A stretch of DNA of 64,000 nt. Source: JBGTFE01 sp041747435 (GTDB lineage Bacteria; Acidobacteriota; Blastocatellia; Pyrinomonadales; Pyrinomonadaceae). Numbering within the stretch: the first letter of the stretch is position 1; the number at the start of each line of letters is the position of its first letter. The notes below the pieces were generated by a model. The model was not told where the DNA came from. It did not search any database and saw only the letters and a list, made by a program, of their open reading frames with translations. The stretch spans positions 71,160 to 135,159 of the forward strand of contig JBGTFE010000117.1 of the NCBI GenBank assembly GCA_041747435.1, given 5' to 3'. Shown one piece after another: positions 9,302 to 15,949 of this stretch. A program made the translations under genes and the position numbers.

Positions 9302-9615
9302 TAATTAACCGTAACGTGATTCGTCAAACCGAGCATATCGAACAGCTCGATTGTATCATCATTGACGTCCGAAAAGACGACTTTCGCGCCGGCGTTTGAA
9401 GCCGCGTCGATCACGCCGAGCAGTATCGAAACGCCGATGCTGTTTACGATCTCGGTCTTTGAAAAATCGACGACCAGCGTCTTAGCGCCCGCGTCTAATC
9501 TAAGCTTGCATTCGCGCTCGATCCGCTCGCCGGTCAGTTTGTTCAGATAATCGTGTGCAAATACAGTTGCCGTTTCGCCCGCCGTAGCAGCGGGAATAGT
9601 AGTTTCAGTTATCAC
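9301..9615 (-). CDS. STAS-domain anti-sigma-factor antagonist (SpoIIAA/RsbV-like)
   Basis: This small cytoplasmic protein of 104 residues is the length of a single STAS domain. The strand VVDFSKTEIVNSIGVSILLG (about 48-67) corresponds to the conserved loop where the partner kinase phosphorylates a serine; here S59 is the candidate. In the SpoIIAA/RsbV family the unphosphorylated form binds an RsbW-type kinase and frees a sigma factor. An RsbW-like kinase domain is encoded at 13.8-15.9 kb and could be the partner, but this is inferred from proximity only. The gene precedes the HD-GYP gene on the same strand. Its stop codon touches a repeat arm. Confidence 0.88.
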   Translation of the reverse strand: MITETTIPAATAGETATVFAHDYLNKLTGERIERECKLRLDAGAKTLVVDFSKTEIVNSIGVSILLGVIDAASNAGAKVVFSDVNDDTIELFDMLGLTNHVTVN

Positions 9616-9702
9616 AGATTTTTTCTCGCTTTTAGGAAAGTTTTAGAACTGAGAGTTAAAGTAAAACTTTAGCAAGCGTTTTGTCAACTGTTTTTGTTGA
9701 AG

Positions 9703-10446
9703 TTAGACGAAAGCGTACTCGTATTTCGGCTTTTCATTCCATTCCTTACCTAACAGAATTCTGCCGTTTGCTTTTTTGCTTCTTCGCACGCCGTCTGCGC
9801 CCCAAGCGCCCCATTGTTTGAAGAAGAAAGATACATCTTGGTCATCGCATTGTCTCTGAATATCAATTGCCCATTCAGGATTCATCGGACGGGCGCGGTG
9901 ACCGCTTTCGCCTCCGACTATTACCCAGTCAATATTTTTGAGATCAAGGTTTTTTAGAGAACTTAATAAAGGTTCAAGCGACAAGAATTTCGTTTGAGCC
10001 TTTGAATTACGCAGATCATCAATGCGGTGAACATATTTACTATTCTCCACGCTGACGCCCATCCAAATATTATCTGACCAATTTAAATCGTCGTTTAATT
10101 CGGAAATTCTTTCAGCGCGCTTCGTTAAAACTTGAAAACGATGCCAATGCGCCTGATTCATTACGTCGAAGACGCGCATTATGTATTCGGTTGGCACGTC
10201 TTTATGAAACAAATCGCTCATGGAGTTTACGAAGATGGTTTGTGGTTTCTTCCACTTCAAAGGCAACTCGAGCATATGCGGCTGAAGCGTTAGTTTGAAA
10301 CCGTCTCGATAGTTTCTCTGTCCCATTGCTTTCAGGCGGCGGGACATCTGCTCAGCATAACAATTCTTACAGCCAGGACTGATCTTGTTACAGCCCGTTA
10401 CCGGATTCCAAGTTGATTCTGTCCATTCAATAGCCGATTTTGACAT
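9703..10446 (-). CDS. DUF5131 (phage Gp37/Gp68 family) three-cysteine-motif protein
   Basis: This 247-residue protein belongs to the family often named after phage Gp37/Gp68. Near the N-terminus the three-cysteine motif CNKISPGCKNC gives C19, C26 and C29 (C-x6-C-x2-C), followed by YAEQMSRR. The family resembles the radical-SAM/spore photoproduct lyase group, and the cysteines would bind an iron-sulfur cluster. IVGGESGHRARPM and FFFKQWGAWG are further conserved blocks. The start lies 2 bp after the stop of the upstream tcmP gene, so the two are almost surely co-transcribed and act together. The biochemical role is unknown. The pair occurs in phages and mobile islands, which fits the repeat-rich surroundings. 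Confidence 0.85.
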   Translation of the reverse strand: MSKSAIEWTESTWNPVTGCNKISPGCKNCYAEQMSRRLKAMGQRNYRDGFKLTLQPHMLELPLKWKKPQTIFVNSMSDLFHKDVPTEYIMRVFDVMNQAHWHRFQVLTKRAERISELNDDLNWSDNIWMGVSVENSKYVHRIDDLRNSKAQTKFLSLEPLLSSLKNLDLKNIDWVIVGGESGHRARPMNPEWAIDIQRQCDDQDVSFFFKQWGAWGADGVRRSKKANGRILLGKEWNEKPKYEYAFV

Positions 10447-10448
10447 AA

Positions 10449-11570
10449 TTATTTGAGCGCAAATTTCACTTTAGTAGGCTCATCCCTAAAATACCTGTAC
10501 GCGATATAAAAAGAACCTTTTCGTACTTTTTCTCCTTTACCGCCTTCTACTATTAATTTACCACTATTCTGCAGCGCATCGAATACATCTCGGCAATGAG
10601 TGGGTAAGAAACCGCTCCGCAACGTAAATTCGTAAACCTCAGCATTATTTCTATTGCGATTTAGTAAAAAAACCTTCAGCTTTTCTTCCAAAGGATTGGT
10701 TTTTTGCGAAGAAAATAATCCGCCTTGGGTGGCAGTAGTATAATCCCACCCTTTTCCTTGTTCTGTATCAATTTTCCATTTAGCTTCCAACATCTTTTCA
10801 AAGCCCCTAATGTGACCGCTAAAAAAGAATAAGCAAAAGACCGTTTGAGGATCTTTTTGAATTGTGAACGTATCTACAAAAAAATTATCACCAAGATAAT
10901 CTCCGAATGCAGTTCGTAATTGCTCAATGAATTCCCAGACGCTATCTGTTTCCATCCAACTCTTGTAATCTACAAGTTCTTCGATGAAGTCTTTAAGTGC
11001 CACCGGAGTTCCATTGGCATCGAAGCGATACATGAATTGAGTCGGAAGAAATAAAAGAACTTCCGTGTTTCCATTTGATAATAACGCTTTTATTTCACTT
11101 GCTCTTATGTGTTTGTATCCGTAGGGGTCGATGAAGACGAATATCTTTTGGTTCTTAATAGTTAATAACTCTTTCGATACAAGTTCCAATGCTTTTTTAT
11201 AATCAAGATTTTCGAAATGAAGATTTCCGAATTCGTGATAGTAAAGAGACTTCCTAGTAATGGCTTCCCTAACTTTTTCGACCTTGTCATTGTCGATGTC
11301 GTTGAAAAAACAATCGACTTTAGGAATTTCTTGTATCTTTGCAACATTGACAAAATGTAAGTCTTTAACCGCTCGCATTATTACCAGTGGACTTCCTTCA
11401 CCTGTGTTTTCATAAACTCCTTCGCCGCAAAATAAATCATAAATTTTTATTCTTTGGGTGTAACCGTCATTGGCAATAATATTTAAATAGCGCGTTAAAT
11501 ATTCGCCCAGCAATTTTACTTTTGCTTCGGAGTGATTGAGAAGATTTGCTTTCGCATCCTTATTCGCCAT
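10449..11570 (-). CDS. tcmP: Three-Cys-motif partner protein TcmP
   Basis: This 373-residue protein is the named partner of the three-cysteine-motif family encoded directly downstream. A methyltransferase-like fold is suggested by IYDLFCGEGVY (43-53), which looks like the SAM-binding glycine loop. An acidic NDID (90-93) follows the next strand, and FIDPYGYKH (147-155) sits where adenine methyltransferases have their DPPY motif. A C-terminal winged-helix-like region follows (about 290-373). The gene is visibly more AT-rich than its neighbours and starts a two-gene unit bordered by repeats, consistent with horizontal transfer. What it modifies, if anything, is unknown; nucleic acid is the most plausible substrate. 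Confidence 0.85.
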   Translation of the reverse strand: MANKDAKANLLNHSEAKVKLLGEYLTRYLNIIANDGYTQRIKIYDLFCGEGVYENTGEGSPLVIMRAVKDLHFVNVAKIQEIPKVDCFFNDIDNDKVEKVREAITRKSLYYHEFGNLHFENLDYKKALELVSKELLTIKNQKIFVFIDPYGYKHIRASEIKALLSNGNTEVLLFLPTQFMYRFDANGTPVALKDFIEELVDYKSWMETDSVWEFIEQLRTAFGDYLGDNFFVDTFTIQKDPQTVFCLFFFSGHIRGFEKMLEAKWKIDTEQGKGWDYTTATQGGLFSSQKTNPLEEKLKVFLLNRNRNNAEVYEFTLRSGFLPTHCRDVFDALQNSGKLIVEGGKGEKVRKGSFYIAYRYFRDEPTKVKFALK

Positions 11571-11615
11571 AGTTTAACCTCAATTTACAAATTCTATTCT
11601 AACAACTCAAAATGT

Positions 11616-11679
11616 GATTCTTACGCAAACCTATGCTTGCCCGCCAAAACGGGTTCGGGTTTTTCCAATTTTCAATGCC
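11616..11679 (-). repeat. Conserved 3' flank, copy 1
   Basis: Read on the minus strand, CGGCATTGAAAATTGG begins a stretch of about 64 bp, then ACCCG and GGTTTGCG. It matches the DNA following the other decayed copy at 19153-19213 (CGGCATTGAAAAATT, then AACCCG and GGTTTGCG). The similarity continues past the stop codons, so the repeated unit is larger than the reading frame. CCCG/CGGG can form a small hairpin inside it. It ends 46 bp before the tcmP start codon. Confidence 0.6.
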
Positions 11680-11893
11680 GGGGGTCGACGATGATGCGCG
11701 AATTTTTGTATGTTTTTACAAAATCCGGGTTGTCGGCTTTGAAGTTTTCGACCAGCTTTTCCAGGCGCCCGACCAATATCGTATCGGCGTCTTTGAACAT
11801 CTGTTTGATATTCGCCTTCCGCATAGAGCGATCTGCGATCGCGGCGCGCGGTTTTGGCACTTGCGCTTCGTAGCCGTTGACGGCGGCAATATT
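11672..11893 (-). pseudogene. Decayed copy of the 12287-12991 gene family (C-terminal part)
   Basis: About 72 residues align with the C-terminal third of the intact protein. The fragment reads VPKPRAAIADRS, then LEKLVENFKADNPDF and NSRIIVDPRH; the intact copy has VPKPRAAIAGRK, DRLVNDFAANNAEF and NARIIVDPKSK. A TGA interrupts the frame upstream of this part, and the first two thirds of the gene are missing. The end of the frame runs straight into the conserved 3' flank. The remnant is best read as a broken duplicate rather than a working small gene, although an internal ATG at 11860 could start a 62-residue peptide. Confidence 0.72.
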
Positions 11894-11896
11894 TCA

Positions 11897-12008
11897 ATAC
11901 CGCTACGGTTTGAACGGTCGTAAGTGTTCGCTTGTACTCGCAAAAGAACAATTTTCGGAACACAAACAACCGTTCGCCGCAGCGGCTTTCGCGCCGAAGC
12001 GCGAAACC
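11897..12008. repeat. Palindromic element of about 112 bp, copy A
   Basis: It begins ATACCGCTACGGTTTGAACG and ends GCGAAACC. The start region (CGGTTTGAACGG) is partly complementary to CAACCGTTCG further in. Near the end, TTTCGCGC and GCGCGAAA form a tight hairpin (TTTCGCGCCGAAGCGCGAAA). A second copy in the same orientation follows 45 bp later. The spacer holds AATTACGAATTAC repeats. Confidence 0.72.
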
Positions 12009-12053
12009 GTAAATTACGAATTACAAATTACGAATTACGCAATTAATTAAGAA

Positions 12054-12175
12054 ATACCGCTGCGGTTTGAACGGTCGCACTTGTTCGATTGTTTCTCACA
12101 ATCAATCGAGCCTATCAAAGTACAACCGTTCAGGGACCGCGGCGGCTTCACTTTGCGCAACGCGCAAGTGAAACC
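12054..12175. repeat. Palindromic element of about 122 bp, copy B
   Basis: It begins ATACCGCTGCGGTTTGAACG, differing from copy A by one base over this stretch. It ends with GTGAAACC after a hairpin in which TTCACTT pairs with AAGTGAA around TGCGC/GCGC. The middle parts of copies A and B diverge while the arms are kept, as expected for elements maintained by structure or by recognition of their ends. Confidence 0.72.
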
Positions 12176-12231
12176 TTAGTGAATAGTTAAAAGTGAAAAG
12201 TGCAGACAACCACCCCGGCGCTTACGCGCCA

Positions 12232-12259
12232 CCCCTCCTCTGAAAGGAGGGGAGTTTTT
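12232..12259 (+). terminator. Hairpin with T-run
   Basis: CCCCTCCT (12232-12239) pairs with AGGAGGGG (12245-12252), and TTTTT follows at 12255-12259. It has the form of an intrinsic terminator for plus-strand transcription, yet no plus-strand gene lies upstream within this region. It may therefore be part of another repeat; the preceding GGCGCTTACGCGCC is also palindromic. Confidence 0.5.
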
Positions 12260-12287
12260 CACGATTCACGATTCACGATTCACGATC
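12260..12287. repeat. ACGATTC short tandem repeat
   Basis: Three to four copies of the 9-mer CACGATTCA run up to the stop codon of the next gene. Related strings built from ATCGTGAATCGTAAATCG occur at 13628-13659, 13758-13780 and 45118-45143, always at gene borders. Confidence 0.7.
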
Positions 12288-12991
12288 TACGGATTTTCAA
12301 TTACTCCGCCTTCTTCGCCTTCGCCGTTTTCCTTCGACTTTGATTTCGGATCGACGATGATGCGCGCGTTAAAGTAGCCGGCGACAAACTCGGCGTTATT
12401 TGCGGCAAAATCGTTTACGAGCCGGTCCATACGATCGCGGAGGATCGAGTCGGCGTTTTCATAGCGCTGGCGTATCTGTTCACGCGTTGTTTTGCGACCG
12501 GCTATCGCGGCGCGCGGTTTCGGCACGTCTGCGGCAAACGCTGTGATCAGCGCCTGCAGCGCGGCGAGTTTCGGAGCGGTCACGCCGTAATCGGCAAGCT
12601 CTACCTTGTTCGCATCCGCGAGATCGTGGACAGCCTGGCACGCCGGAGCGAGTTCGCCGTCTTTGAATCTACGCAGATCGGTATCGGTTATATCCGCCGC
12701 CTGTTTCAGCGTGTTGTTGCCGATCTTTGCCGCGTAAGCGTAAATGCGTCCTGCCATCGTGACGGTTTCGGTCGTCAGCGATGAGCGCGAAACCGTTTTA
12801 TCGGCGGCGATGCCCGTCAGATTTGTGCCGACGAGCTGCGCCCCGGAATCGATCGCGGCAACCTCAACGCCGAAATCCGTCACGGAATCCTTGAACGCGA
12901 TATTTGTATCGACGATCGCGGAATTCTCCGCACAATACCCTTGAACCACCTGATACATATTCAACTTTGCTTCCTGTCTTGCTGTTAACAT
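12287..12991 (-). CDS. Uncharacterised protein of a duplicated family, intact copy
   Basis: This 234-residue protein has no signal peptide, membrane segment or catalytic motif that I can see. A strong ribosome-binding site (CGGAGGAAACAAT) precedes the ATG at 12991. The protein is alanine-rich and mostly helical by eye. Conserved-looking blocks are KLNMYQVVQGYCAEN at the start, YAAKIGNNTLKQAADI near 91, and the C-terminal core PKPRAAI with NARIIVDPKSK. It ends in a charged, low-complexity tail (KENGEGEEGG). From memory, similar proteins of about 220 residues occur in several copies in Bacteroidota and Acidobacteriota without known function. Two decayed copies lie at 11.7 and 19 kb. Upstream are a large palindrome (13067-13140) and then the 21-bp phased T-tract array. 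Confidence 0.75.
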   Translation of the reverse strand: MLTARQEAKLNMYQVVQGYCAENSAIVDTNIAFKDSVTDFGVEVAAIDSGAQLVGTNLTGIAADKTVSRSSLTTETVTMAGRIYAYAAKIGNNTLKQAADITDTDLRRFKDGELAPACQAVHDLADANKVELADYGVTAPKLAALQALITAFAADVPKPRAAIAGRKTTREQIRQRYENADSILRDRMDRLVNDFAANNAEFVAGYFNARIIVDPKSKSKENGEGEEGGVIENP

Positions 12992-13066
12992 ATTGTTTCC
13001 TCCGATAGTTTTTTACTGATTCCGCCCGCTTGAGGCAGGCGTTACTGACAAAATCCCCCTTGCTCT

Positions 13067-13140
13067 TTTGCGGAAAGCCGAATTTTGAACGCTTTTGCGT
13101 TCATTGCAGGCAGGCTGCCTGCGCTCCGATTTTCCGCAAA
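13067..13140 (-). repeat. Interspersed palindrome E, copy 1, inside a larger inverted repeat
   Basis: The core, read on the minus strand, is GGAGCGCAGGCAGC, TGCCTGC and GAACGC/GCGTTC, forming two adjacent hairpins (GCAGGCA/TGCCTGC and GAACGC/GCGTTC). Outer arms TTTGCGGAAA (13067-13076) and TTTCCGCAAA (13131-13140) enclose it. Three further copies lie at 18841, 24258 and 54407. This copy lies 76 bp upstream of the start codon of the intact family gene, in the same orientation relative to it as copy 2 is to the second pseudogene. Confidence 0.8.
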
Positions 13141-13199
13141 CCTTTGAAAAATAGATAGATATGATTGCCGATGATCGATCTGCGCGGATGAACGAGCGG

Positions 13200-13412
13200 T
13201 TTTTTTGTCTGACGCAAGCGTTTTTTCTGCTGTAGGACGCGTTTTTTTGAGTGTAACGGTCGTTTTTTTCGCTGCACGACGCGTTTTTTTGAATGTAACG
13301 GTCGTTTTTTTCGCTGTACGACGCGTTTATTTGAGTGTAACGGTGGTTTTATTGAATGTTCGACGCGTTTTTTTGAATGTCACGGTCGTTTGTTTTGGAA
13401 CAGCGGGCGTTT
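13200..13412 (+). repeat. Array of T-tracts with an exact 21-bp period
   Basis: Runs of mostly seven T begin at 13200, 13221, 13242, 13263, 13284, 13305, 13326, 13347, 13368, 13389 and 13410 (shorter), a constant step of 21 bp. The intervals alternate between types containing GACGCG and GGTCG, so the full unit is 42 bp (GACGCG-T7-GAGTGTAAC then GGTCG-T7-CGCTGCAC). Some tracts are interrupted (TTTATTT, TTTTATT) but stay in register. Because 21 bp is two helical turns, all tracts face the same side of the helix, the classic arrangement for strong intrinsic curvature. The array lies 209-421 bp upstream of the start of the minus-strand gene at 12991. No unique spacers exist, so it is not a CRISPR array. 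Confidence 0.9.
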
Positions 13413-13627
13413 GCTGACATGCAGAAATCATTGTTGAACCGTAGAAGTCCATTGATGTGGCAAAAAGATCAATTTTTGGTCGGAAGAAACTCTTTCTCCA
13501 ATGTCAAAGAGCTTTGCGGCGTTTAAAATGCAGAACGACCGCGGGTTTGATACGAAAATTGTTCGATTGATTGCGAGTGTCGGAAATGTTAGCACAAAAA
13601 AAAGATGGAATGCAAGAGGTTTCGGGA

Positions 13628-13780
13628 CGTAAATCGTGAATCGTAAATCGTGGATCGTTAAATGCAAAAACCGCTGTTTAGTGTCGTTTGGTGTATTTCG
13701 TGGTTATTTTTTTATACGCATCTTCTTAAACACGAATCACACGAAACGGCACGAAAAACGATTTACGATTCGCGATTTAG
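13628..13780. repeat. ATCGTGAATCGTAAATCG-type short repeats flanking a spacer
   Basis: AAATCGTGAATCGTAAATCG lies at about 13631-13650, and an inverted relative (CGATTTACGATTCGCGATTT) at about 13759-13778. The 110 bp between them hold no gene I can support (CACGAATCACACGAAACGGCA is also repetitive). The second part overlaps the stop codon and last codons of the ATPase gene at 13763. Confidence 0.65.
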
Positions 13781-15949
13781 ATATTTCGTTAATATAACGC
13801 AAGTTCCGTCGTCGACCGTTTCGAGTTTTACTTCGTCCATTAGCTTTTTCATGAGCTTTAAGCCCCAGCCGCGTCTGCCTTCGTCGGGTTCGATCTCGCG
13901 CGTTTTTTTATCCGCGAGACGCAAACCGCGATTTGAAACGGCGATGACGATCTTTTCGGCGTCGATCGTAAATTTGAGATAGATCTTGCGGTCCGGGCTG
14001 AGCGAATGTTCCGTCGCGTTGATGCAGGCTTCGACGAGCGCCGTCTTGATCTGCGTGATCGCTTTCGGCGCAAAATGGTGCCGCCGCGCGATTTCTTCGA
14101 GCGCGTGGACGGCGATCATTTCGGTGTCTTCGCCCATCGGAATGATCATTTCATATTCGTCGGCTTGCGGTTTTTCCTTCAGCAGATCGTGCGCGCCGAG
14201 CGTTTCGATCAAAAGATCGACCTGTTTCCGGCTCGAGCCGAGCGCGTTTCTCGACGCTAACGAATTAAGCGCTTCAGGCGAAAAACCTTCGGGCGCGATC
14301 AGCCAAAGTTTGTAGCGTGCAAAATTGCATACGTGCGCGACCATTTCCAAGCGGTCGCACCAGAATTCGGTTACCTCGGCGGAAGCTTCCAGCTTTGAAT
14401 CGATCTCCGCCGCGATCCAAACCGTTTCGTCTTCATCCGTGTATTTCGATTCTTCAAAACCGAGCGCGACGGCAGAGCGTTCCTTTTCCGTCAATTTTTC
14501 GATCGGCGGATAAAACGCAGCGGTATGCGCCGTGTAAACAATTTGCGGAAGAACGATCTTTTCGGTTTCGTTCGCCAGCTTTTCTGCAATTTCCGCTGGC
14601 TCCAAGCCTTTATATTTTTCCTTGAATTTTGCGTAATCGAGCAAAGCTGCGGGCAATTCCTGGCAGTCGAAAACCGATAAAAGCTCGCGCAAGCCGATCG
14701 CTGAGCTTCGGCGGTAGAACTTCGCCATTGACTGCGGCGCGCGTTTTAAAGATTCCGCAAGCATTTCGCCGACGACGAGCGCGCGGCTTTCGGCGGCGCT
14801 TTCAAGACGAAAACGTCCGCGAAGATAATCGCACAGACAAACGTTCTCGCTCATTACTTCCACGCGATTTGTTGTCAGGCGTATGATCTCGCGCGCGTTC
14901 AAAATGGCGATTGCGCGCCGGAAATCGCTTTCGTTCAAATTGAGCCGCTTTTTCCACGACGCGACCGGCGCTTTTTCTTTTTGAATGGTCAATGCTTCGA
15001 ATAAAAGTCCGACGATGCTTTTTTGTGTTTCGGCGTCCGCTGAGATTTCATCGAAGATCCCTTCAAAATATTTCGCTATCCGTCCGCCGAAGATTTCGTC
15101 CGTGTAAGTTTGTTCAACACGGTGAAAGGTGTCGAGATGCGCGCCGTTCTCGGCTGCCGCCTGAAAGAGAAAGTTTATAAAGGTCGGATTTGCGTCAAAC
15201 TGCACGGCGATCAGATCGCGCGTTTGCTCGTTGATCTTCACATCGTATTTTTGCGATAAATTTTCGGCGAGCAAACCTGAATCGGCAAAGTCCAAAGGCT
15301 CGAGACGCAGAATTTCCGCATCGTCGAGCCGCGTTTTCCCGGAAATCGCCGACTCAAAAACAAAACGCCGGTTTCCCGCGAGAACGAACGGAACATCCGC
15401 GCCGGCAAAGATCTTTTGGATCTCGTCGAACAAACCGCTTTCGCTAAGATCGTCAAACATCACAAACGATCTTGCTCCCGAAGCAAGTGCGCGAAAGGGT
15501 GCGCCAAAGCAATTCTGCACGAACACGTGATCGTCCGTTTCGCTTTCGAGCGCTTCGATCAAACGATCTGTCCAATAACCGTCGGACGGCACGGCAAGCT
15601 GCGAAAGCTCGTCCGGATCGCCGACAAAATCGAGAATTCGCGCGTCTTTTCGCCGAAAGGCAACGGTTTGCTGCAGGAAGGCTCGCGCAAATCTGCTCGC
15701 GGTTTCCCGATCGGTTTCGCCTGAGTTTTTAAAGGAAAAATAGACGGGAAGCGTTTCGTTTTGCGAATGAAAAAGCCGGTCGTAAGTTTGACGCAGAATT
15801 TCCGATGTGCCGAGTCCGGGCGCGGATAAAAGCAAAAGCGCCGACGAGCGGTTTTTGCCCGCGGCGTGACGCAAAAGCGCTTCCGTCTCGCGCGTTCTGC
15901 CGATCAGATCCGATGGCAAAACGCGCGCTAAAATTTTTTCCCGCTTCAT
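13763..15949 (-). CDS. AAA/STAND-type ATPase domain fused to an RsbW-like histidine-kinase ATPase domain
   Basis: This is a predicted cytoplasmic regulator of 728 residues. The N-terminus starts LIGRTRETEALL, the usual lead-in to an ATPase module. Its P-loop SAPGLGTSE (42-50) lacks the expected GK(T/S) lysine, and FVMFDDLSE (near 165) looks like Walker B, so nucleotide hydrolysis by this part is uncertain. A helical middle region follows. The last 130 residues form an RsbW/SpoIIAB-type kinase domain with an N-box (ALVEACINATEHS) and a G-box (GRRGWGLKLMKKLM). Such domains phosphorylate STAS proteins and hold sigma factors. The ATG overlaps the stop of the upstream GGDEF gene (ATGA), so translation is coupled. 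The last codons and the stop lie in a short repeat. Confidence 0.82.
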   Translation of the reverse strand: MKREKILARVLPSDLIGRTRETEALLRHAAGKNRSSALLLLSAPGLGTSEILRQTYDRLFHSQNETLPVYFSFKNSGETDRETASRFARAFLQQTVAFRRKDARILDFVGDPDELSQLAVPSDGYWTDRLIEALESETDDHVFVQNCFGAPFRALASGARSFVMFDDLSESGLFDEIQKIFAGADVPFVLAGNRRFVFESAISGKTRLDDAEILRLEPLDFADSGLLAENLSQKYDVKINEQTRDLIAVQFDANPTFINFLFQAAAENGAHLDTFHRVEQTYTDEIFGGRIAKYFEGIFDEISADAETQKSIVGLLFEALTIQKEKAPVASWKKRLNLNESDFRRAIAILNAREIIRLTTNRVEVMSENVCLCDYLRGRFRLESAAESRALVVGEMLAESLKRAPQSMAKFYRRSSAIGLRELLSVFDCQELPAALLDYAKFKEKYKGLEPAEIAEKLANETEKIVLPQIVYTAHTAAFYPPIEKLTEKERSAVALGFEESKYTDEDETVWIAAEIDSKLEASAEVTEFWCDRLEMVAHVCNFARYKLWLIAPEGFSPEALNSLASRNALGSSRKQVDLLIETLGAHDLLKEKPQADEYEMIIPMGEDTEMIAVHALEEIARRHHFAPKAITQIKTALVEACINATEHSLSPDRKIYLKFTIDAEKIVIAVSNRGLRLADKKTREIEPDEGRRGWGLKLMKKLMDEVKLETVDDGTCVILTKYLNRES

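Noticed and set aside
9703..11570. Prophage remnant
   Set aside because: The DUF5131 family is named after a phage protein, but no capsid, tail, integrase or lysis gene is nearby, so a two-gene accessory unit is the better reading.
13200..13412. Possible CRISPR array
   Set aside because: The repeated units are directly adjacent with no unique spacers of 30-40 bp, and no cas gene is nearby.
13205..13417. Open plus-strand frame of about 70 residues with a heptad-like repeat (RRVFLSV, TVVFFAA)
   Set aside because: It begins with TTG, has no ribosome-binding site, and its repeat is a trivial result of the 21-bp (7-codon) DNA period. The DNA-level T-tract explanation is sufficient.
13428..13667. 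Minus-strand open frame of 79 residues
   Set aside because: It starts within short repeats, has no ribosome-binding site and shows no recognisable composition. It overlaps repeat-derived DNA.
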